Source: Gerris lacustris (lineage: Eukaryota > Arthropoda > Insecta > Hemiptera > Gerridae). From it: 64,000 nucleotides of DNA. The notes beneath the pieces are model-generated. The model worked only from the letters and a program-made list of their open reading frames with translations. It had not been told where the DNA came from and searched no databases. The position numbers were made by a program, and so were the translations under genes. The stretch's first letter is position 1. Every line of letters starts with the position of its first letter. Below, one piece after another: positions 60,038-64,000 of the stretch. The stretch lies in assembly GCA_951217055.1 (NCBI GenBank), contig OX578285.1, forward strand, positions 57,013,102 through 57,077,101, read 5' to 3'.

Positions 60038-60229
60038 TTTTTCTGTATTTATTATTTAAATCTAACAATCGTAGATAAAGTACGGTACGCAACTCGTGCG
60101 AAAACGGCATTTTGCATTGCTCGTGTGGTTTTACCAACCTCGCTATCGCTCGGGTGCAAACTCCACACTCGCATGCAAGATGCTACTTTCCGCACTCGAC
60201 ATGTAATGTACTATAGTTTGTAAACAAAC

Positions 60230-61100
60230 TGTTTGGTCAAATCGCTAATGGTTTAAAGAATTGTATGCAAAGAAATAGTTTGGTGAAAGAGCATCGCAAT
60301 ATTTGGCTTTAAAAAGAATCGAGTTACATTTATCTATCAAGTAACAAAATTTATACATTGAATAATTTCTTTAGCCTTGGTGAGTTAGAGCACAAGAAAA
60401 GAAATAATGATTTTCAATTAATGATTACTAATAATTCTTTAAGCCCCTTAATCTCCTGGATATATAAAATAAGAGGAGGAGGAATAATTAAGTATATTTT
60501 CACATCATGAAGATTTAAAACTATCCCTCGTCCATATTATGGAACAACCATGTGTTCTAGTTTTAATACTTCCATTATTATTATTTAGTATGTTAGTATG
60601 ATTATTATTTAATAATATTTCATACTAACATTGTCTTTTGTGTTTACACACATAATAGAGGCAGAAAGGCAACAGTATATAGTGCTGAAAATACTTATAA
60701 GGTATTTCCAGCATTGTATGTACAGCGCACATAAAATGTCTTTCGAAATATAACTGTAATGTCTGTCAAAATTATACTAAAAAGGTTAGTATGTAATTAA
60801 AATGTCTAGCGTGTGCTCAATCACCAACGCAAAAGATGTAATACAATAATAAAAAAAGATGAAAATAGTTTATTTTCTTAATCTAATTATTAATTCCGAC
60901 TTAAAAAAGATAACTTTCTATAAAACCTACAAGTATAAAATTAAAATATAGAAAAATAAAAATAACGATTTCATAGTTTACAAATTTTTATTACAATTTT
61001 ATATGTGACAAGGTTAATACGATTGATTTAGGGAAAATAAGCGACATTTTGAAAAAAGAATTAAGAAAAAAGTATGAACTATTAGGACAAAAAATGTAAA
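60230..61100. other. AT-rich DNA, nothing recognised
   Basis: This lies downstream of the minus-strand gene and probably includes its 3' untranslated region at the right end. No other feature was recognised. Confidence 0.45.
60987..60992 (-). terminator. Candidate polyadenylation signal
   Basis: On the minus strand this is AATAAA, about 160 bases past the stop codon of the channel-like gene. AATAAA is frequent by chance in such AT-rich DNA. Confidence 0.3.
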
Positions 61101-61149
61101 TAAATAGATGAAACCTATTATAGGTGAGATGGCTGGTATTATTGTTGAT

Positions 61150-61311
61150 TTAGATTTCGCCAACTAATCTCATAATGTCAAGGGAAGTGCCAGATCTATC
61201 GCGATATTCCTTCAGGGATTGATTCCACCGAACTCTGGGTATTACCCAAAGTTTACAGCTTTTAGCAACTCTCCAGCTCCACAAGTAAGGCTTATTTATC
61301 GTTGCTTCCAA
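61150..61311 (-). CDS. CNBD-containing channel-like protein, last exon
   Basis: This exon follows a GTTTTAG acceptor (the AG is the complement of 61312-61313) and runs 53 codons to a TAA (61152-61150). It begins LEATINKPYLWSWRVAKSCK and continues LWVIPRVRWNQSLKEYRDRS. This fits the closing strands and C-helix of a cyclic-nucleotide-binding domain, where a 'sKiWvi-r' strand precedes the helix. It joins in phase 0 to the preceding exon, bringing its DVLGL against LEAT at the phosphate-binding cassette. Neither the usual FGE glutamate nor the RTA-type arginine is present, so ligand binding may be lost. The protein ends soon after the domain. The preceding 730-base intron holds a dispersed repeat. 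Confidence 0.6.
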   Translation of the reverse strand: MEATINKPYLWSWRVAKSCKLWVIPRVRWNQSLKEYRDRSGTSLDIMRLVGEI

Positions 61312-61349
61312 CTAAAACATTTACAAATATTTTTTTTATCAATCTGATG

Positions 61350-61925
61350 TCTCAAATTTAATAGTCTGCCAAGCGTGGCAAATAGCTTTCTCGTGTCCTA
61401 TTCCGTAATATTTAATGATTTTATCTCCTATGTTATTGATTTTCATTTATCTATTTTTCCCTCCGTTTTTTAAATCTATCAAAATTGTATTTATTTTGTA
61501 CGTGAATTTAAGTATCAATATAGCAAAATTTAAGGAGCGCATACGGTTTAAATTAATCTTGGGCTATCTGCAGGCTACTTTATCTTGGGCTATTTTCGAC
61601 TAACCATCCAAATTTCATAAAAATCAGGTGAATACTTTTGAAGATATAGGTGTAAATAAATGTATAAATGTATGTGGAAGAAAATAGTTGGAACTTATTT
61701 GGGATCAACAATAAGCTAATTATGACCTAACATCCAAATTTAATTAAAATCGGACGAGTAGTTTTTAAAATATGTTGGATCGTAAAAATTGAGCGACAGA
61801 TACGGAATCAAACATTTTCTCCGATGTCTTATACGGATTTCTGTCTTGGAATTTTTGAAATCGGAGACATAACAATTTTTCGCTCTTCAGAACGGACACA
61901 GCTTCGGTAAGCTAGGAAGCAGCAA
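61350..61925. repeat. Dispersed repeat inside the channel-like gene's intron
   Basis: It aligns with 38318-38935 in the same orientation (TTTTTTAAATCTaTCAAAATTG, CCATCCAAATTTAATT, ACGGATTTCTGTCTTGGAAT, CTTCGGTAAGCTaGGAAGC). It lies between the second and third exons of the minus-strand gene. Confidence 0.75.
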
Positions 61926-62041
61926 TACAGTCGAAGGGTCATGCAATTAAATTTAATTTATTAAAAAACCTTGAACGAATCCTGTGTTTTCTGTTTTCTG
62001 AATATATTAAGTAAATTGAAAAAAAAAAAAAAAATATTTAC

Positions 62042-62269
62042 TAATCCTAGGACGTCATTATCTTTGTAAGCTTTGACGAATCCTTGAAGGTATATGTTAT
62101 CCTTAGCGTCGTCCATTTGAGCGTGTACTATTCCTTCCATGATTATATAAATGTTGCAACAGTAACCACCAATAGTAGCTAGCTCTGTACCACAGACGGC
62201 ATACATGAAGGATGCCTCCATTTCCAGTTGCTTCCTCAATACTAGCGGCAAATTAGAAAATAGGGGATG
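62042..62269 (-). CDS. CNBD-containing channel-like protein, middle exon
   Basis: Bounded by a strong acceptor (CACCTTCTTTTCAG, ending at 62270) and a GTAAAT donor at 62041, this 228-base exon is open for exactly 76 codons in phase 0. It starts HPLFSNLPLVLRKQLEMEAS, resembling the end of a C-linker, where 'PLFs-LP--Lr' precedes the binding domain. It continues VCGTELATIGGYCCNIYIIM then EGIVHA, which fits beta strands 1-4 of a cyclic-nucleotide-binding fold (compare 'pGd-i---Gd-g--myfI--G-v'). It ends with VKAYKDNDVLGL, the turn before the phosphate-binding cassette. This type of region is found in CNG, HCN and EAG channels, where the beta roll senses cAMP/cGMP or acts as a fixed ligand-free regulator. 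The conserved Gly-Glu is Gly-Leu here. I infer a divergent channel, not a kinase or exchange factor, from the preceding exon. Confidence 0.7.
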
Positions 62270-62604
62270 CTGAAAAGAAGGTGAATATTCTTTTAATACA
62301 AATTTTACAAGTAAATTTTAAATTCACGTTTAATCACGTTGGAAGTCCACAAGTTAAAAAATAAGTTTAACATTTCTGTCTGGTAGTTTCAATTGGACAA
62401 CCATTTTTTACCCATTTTTTACTGTTTCTCCCTTACCATATGTTTGAATGTAGTTTATAAAATCAATGGTGTACCATTTATGATATTATATTTTCTCCCT
62501 ATTGTAATAGAGTATACATATAAGATTGTCTCAATTAGCAAACAATACTGTTCTGTTATTCCCATAAAACAATTCAAATAAGACAATTCTATAGTTTTAC
62601 TAAC

Positions 62605-62781
62605 CTCGTCAAAAAACAACCTTATTCCTCTTTCCGTTGCATGGTCTTTTAGTGTAGACCTTAATGTATTAAATAGAAATGGAAATTGAGAGCCACAGAA
62701 TCCATAGTACCATAAGGCTTTAATTCGTCGTTGTAACATTACTGCTATGTTGCTATCCTGATCTGCATCGATAGACAGTTG
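62605..62781 (-). CDS. CNBD-containing channel-like protein, C-linker exon (gene 5'-incomplete in window)
   Basis: A 177-base exon, 59 codons in phase 0, lies between acceptor CTGTATTTGCAG (ending at 62782) and donor GTTAGT (starting at 62604). It reads QLSIDADQDSNIAVMLQRRI, KALWYYGFCGSQFPFLFNTL, RSTLKDHATERGIRLFFDE. A basic helix followed by an aromatic-rich LWYYGF is what one expects in the linker between the last membrane helix and the binding domain of CNG/HCN-type channels ('Y---m--yw---'). The 335-base intron to the next exon is unremarkable. Exons encoding the membrane segments and pore must lie further 5' (higher coordinates); I could not identify them between 62782 and 64000, where a SINE and a MITE occupy much of the space. 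No start codon or promoter is in view. The family call is moderate; the exon structure is better supported than the exact subfamily. Confidence 0.6.
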
Positions 62782-62865
62782 CTGCAAATACAGATGCATT
62801 AAATGAATTTAAGATTGTAGACATTAAAGATAATTTATTACGCTTGTGTGACGCTGAATGCGACG

Positions 62866-63186
62866 ATCACTTGAAATTAATTATAATATTTGGCGCAACA
62901 GCCCTCGACGGGCTTGGACCTGCCAACGGGTTTTTACAACCATGTATGTAATGGATGAAACTGGGTTGGCATGTCGCTCCATCAGCTGTATAAACCTTAG
63001 TATTGGATTCCGAAACCGGATGGACGCCACTTTACATAAGCAGCTGCCCATTTATATAGCGATGCTGAGTGAACACCGAGCATGGGGCTCCTTTACCGGA
63101 GTCGGGAATCAAACCCAAGACCTCCAGCATGATAAGCGATTACGATAGCAATGAGCTAACGGGGACCCCAATATCACTTGAAATTA
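62866..63186 (-). mobile_element. Complete tRNA-derived SINE with 14-bp target duplication
   Basis: The element (62880-63172) is flanked by perfect direct repeats ATCACTTGAAATTA (62866-62879 and 63173-63186). On the minus strand its head reads GTTAGCTCATTGC (A-box-like) and GGTTTGATTCC (B-box-like), spaced as in a tRNA. Its 3' end is GGGCTGTTGCGCCAAATATT, the same terminal motif as the fragment at 56083-56143. The length is about 293 bases. It lies upstream of the C-linker exon, probably in an intron of the channel-like gene. The plus-strand frame across it (62858-63148) is not a gene. Confidence 0.85.
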
Positions 63187-63279
63187 GCCGACAAATTTGT
63201 AAAGTTTACGGAGTGAACGCAATGAATGATGGGATATAAAGAGGGTTTACCGATATTTCTGTGGTTAGGAGACGGATAA

Positions 63280-63708
63280 AGGCGCGTCCACACTATGCCA
63301 AGCGGCAAGGAATGGCAAGTCCAAATGTCATTGCCAATAAGTGTAATGTGGACGTCTCCCTTGAAATTTGCTATTTTGCCAAGCTTGGCACAAAACGTGC
63401 CACTTGACATGCTAAGCCGAACCCGACGATTGTCGGTCCGGATCAAAGGAAGCCAGATTCGAGAGCCAGCGTCGAGCTTCTTCTGACACCACACCTAACT
63501 TTTTTGTATCTATAATTTGTTAAAATTATTATCACTCCGTTCTTCTTATCTTTTGTGACACCTATTTTTATTTTTTTATTTTTTCATCATACATGACAAT
63601 CTGGTTTTGCCAGTTGCAGTGTGGACGGATGAATTTTTTCGTGGTGCCATCTGGCTTTGCCGCTTGGCCTTGCCAACTGGCATTGCGCGGCATAGTGTGG
63701 ACGCGCCT
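63280..63708. mobile_element. MITE with TAA target duplications (PIF/Harbinger-like)
   Basis: Ends AGGCGCGTCCACACTATGCC and GGCATAGTGTGGACGCGCCT are perfect 20-base inverted repeats, bordered by TAA on both sides (63277-63279 and 63709-63711). A three-base TWA duplication is the hallmark of PIF/Harbinger elements. Subterminal TTGGCAAG/CTTGCC-like words recur inside. No transposase is present; the frames inside are by-products. Confidence 0.85.
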
Positions 63709-63711
63709 TAA

Positions 63712-64000
63712 TACTTTGTCAATGACGGCCGAGAAAATAATACCCACAATGAGGGCTATCATTGTTTAAGGATGATTCGGTTAGTGCATTTGAAAAGGTT
63801 TTGAAAAACCAATGATTCTCCATTACACACGTTCAATGGATTTTCATGTCTTAATCTAATAATTTTTGTCTTATCTTGTCTTAATAATTTGTATGTCTTA
63901 TTAAGTGAGTATTCGAAACCTTTGAGCGCGATTGATGCCAAAAAAAGGAAAACACTGTTACCAGATGTTGTTGGCAACGCAAGAGAGGATTGGCGCTATG
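63712..64000. other. Possible intron/exon sequence of the channel-like gene, unresolved
   Basis: The minus strand encodes IALIVGIIFSAVIDKV directly beside the MITE (about 63770-63715), which looks like a membrane helix such as S6, but there is a stop just upstream (TAA at about 63767) and no convincing splice sites. I leave it undecided. Confidence 0.25.

Larger units (their letters stand above)
58975..60228 (+). mobile_element. Crypton-like element, interrupted copy
   Basis: Its left (58980-59092) and right (60045-60225) parts match the short copy at 29265-29668. Between them lies a coding start (59118-59177 continuing at 59930-60037) split by a separate 752-base MITE. Right after the coding part the sequence switches to the shared right end (TTTTTTCTGTATTTATTATT), so most of the gene has been deleted. 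No terminal inverted repeats are evident, which fits a tyrosine-recombinase element but does not prove it. Confidence 0.5.

Noticed and set aside
62858..63148. 96-codon plus-strand ORF
   Set aside because: It lies antisense within the SINE.
63100..63172. tRNA gene on the minus strand
   Set aside because: A and B boxes are present, but the sequence is the head of a SINE with target duplications and a non-tRNA body.
63715..63775. Pore-helix (S6) exon of the channel-like gene
   Set aside because: The hydrophobic stretch IALIVGIIFSAVIDKV is suggestive, but an in-frame stop lies just upstream and no plausible acceptor/donor pair of adequate length was found.

Overview
The window is about 64 kb of very AT-rich, intron-containing eukaryotic DNA, most likely from an arthropod. 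Insect, possibly hemipteran, is my inference from the style of the repeats (TTAGG-like motifs, SINEs with ATT tails, RNase H-bearing non-LTR debris); no barcode gene is present to prove it. There is no sign of bacterial organisation. Nearly all open reading frames of 60-116 codons are chance frames in AT-rich or satellite DNA.

The only recognisable host gene is at the right edge on the minus strand. Three consecutive phase-0 exons (62781-62605, 62269-62042, 61311-61150), with good splice sites and a terminal stop, encode the C-linker-like region and cyclic-nucleotide-binding-type beta roll of a CNG/HCN/EAG-like channel-type protein. Its pocket looks degenerate. The 5' part lies outside the window or was not recognised. 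Its introns and upstream flank carry a dispersed repeat, a tRNA-derived SINE with a perfect 14-bp target duplication, and a MITE with TAA duplications.

Layout: 0-9 kb holds a ~210-bp direct repeat pair (1-213 and 7147-7352), a small TA-flanked MITE, a 2.4-kb foldback element with ~1-kb arms, a cluster of pre-miRNA-like hairpins (about 6.0-6.6 kb), and a decayed non-LTR retrotransposon RNase H region. At 11.0-13.3 kb lies a ~157-bp tandem array with periodic 216-bp units. At 16.9-28.9 kb lies a ~12-kb satellite of 235-bp monomers organised in 940-bp and 470-bp higher-order repeats, with decayed edges. At 29-36 kb there are palindromes, AT/GT microsatellites inside a degenerate larger repeat, a TA-flanked MITE, a SINE-like B-box repeat and short tandem arrays. 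At 37-39.2 kb is a putative DNA transposon with 33-bp inverted repeats and a broken ORF. At 42-60 kb are a hAT-like non-autonomous pair, a 62-bp tandem array, several foldbacks carrying a recurring 'CTGAnGATG-hairpin-GAAACGTC' signature reminiscent of Penelope-like elements (one next to a Penelope-type ORF tail), a nested MITE with an almost perfect 82-bp hairpin, and a Crypton-like coding start split by another MITE.

The genes therefore do not form a pathway. The window is a repeat-dense intergenic domain next to one gene. The items most worth a second look are the hairpin cluster, the higher-order satellite, the kilobase foldback and the divergent cyclic-nucleotide-binding-type gene.
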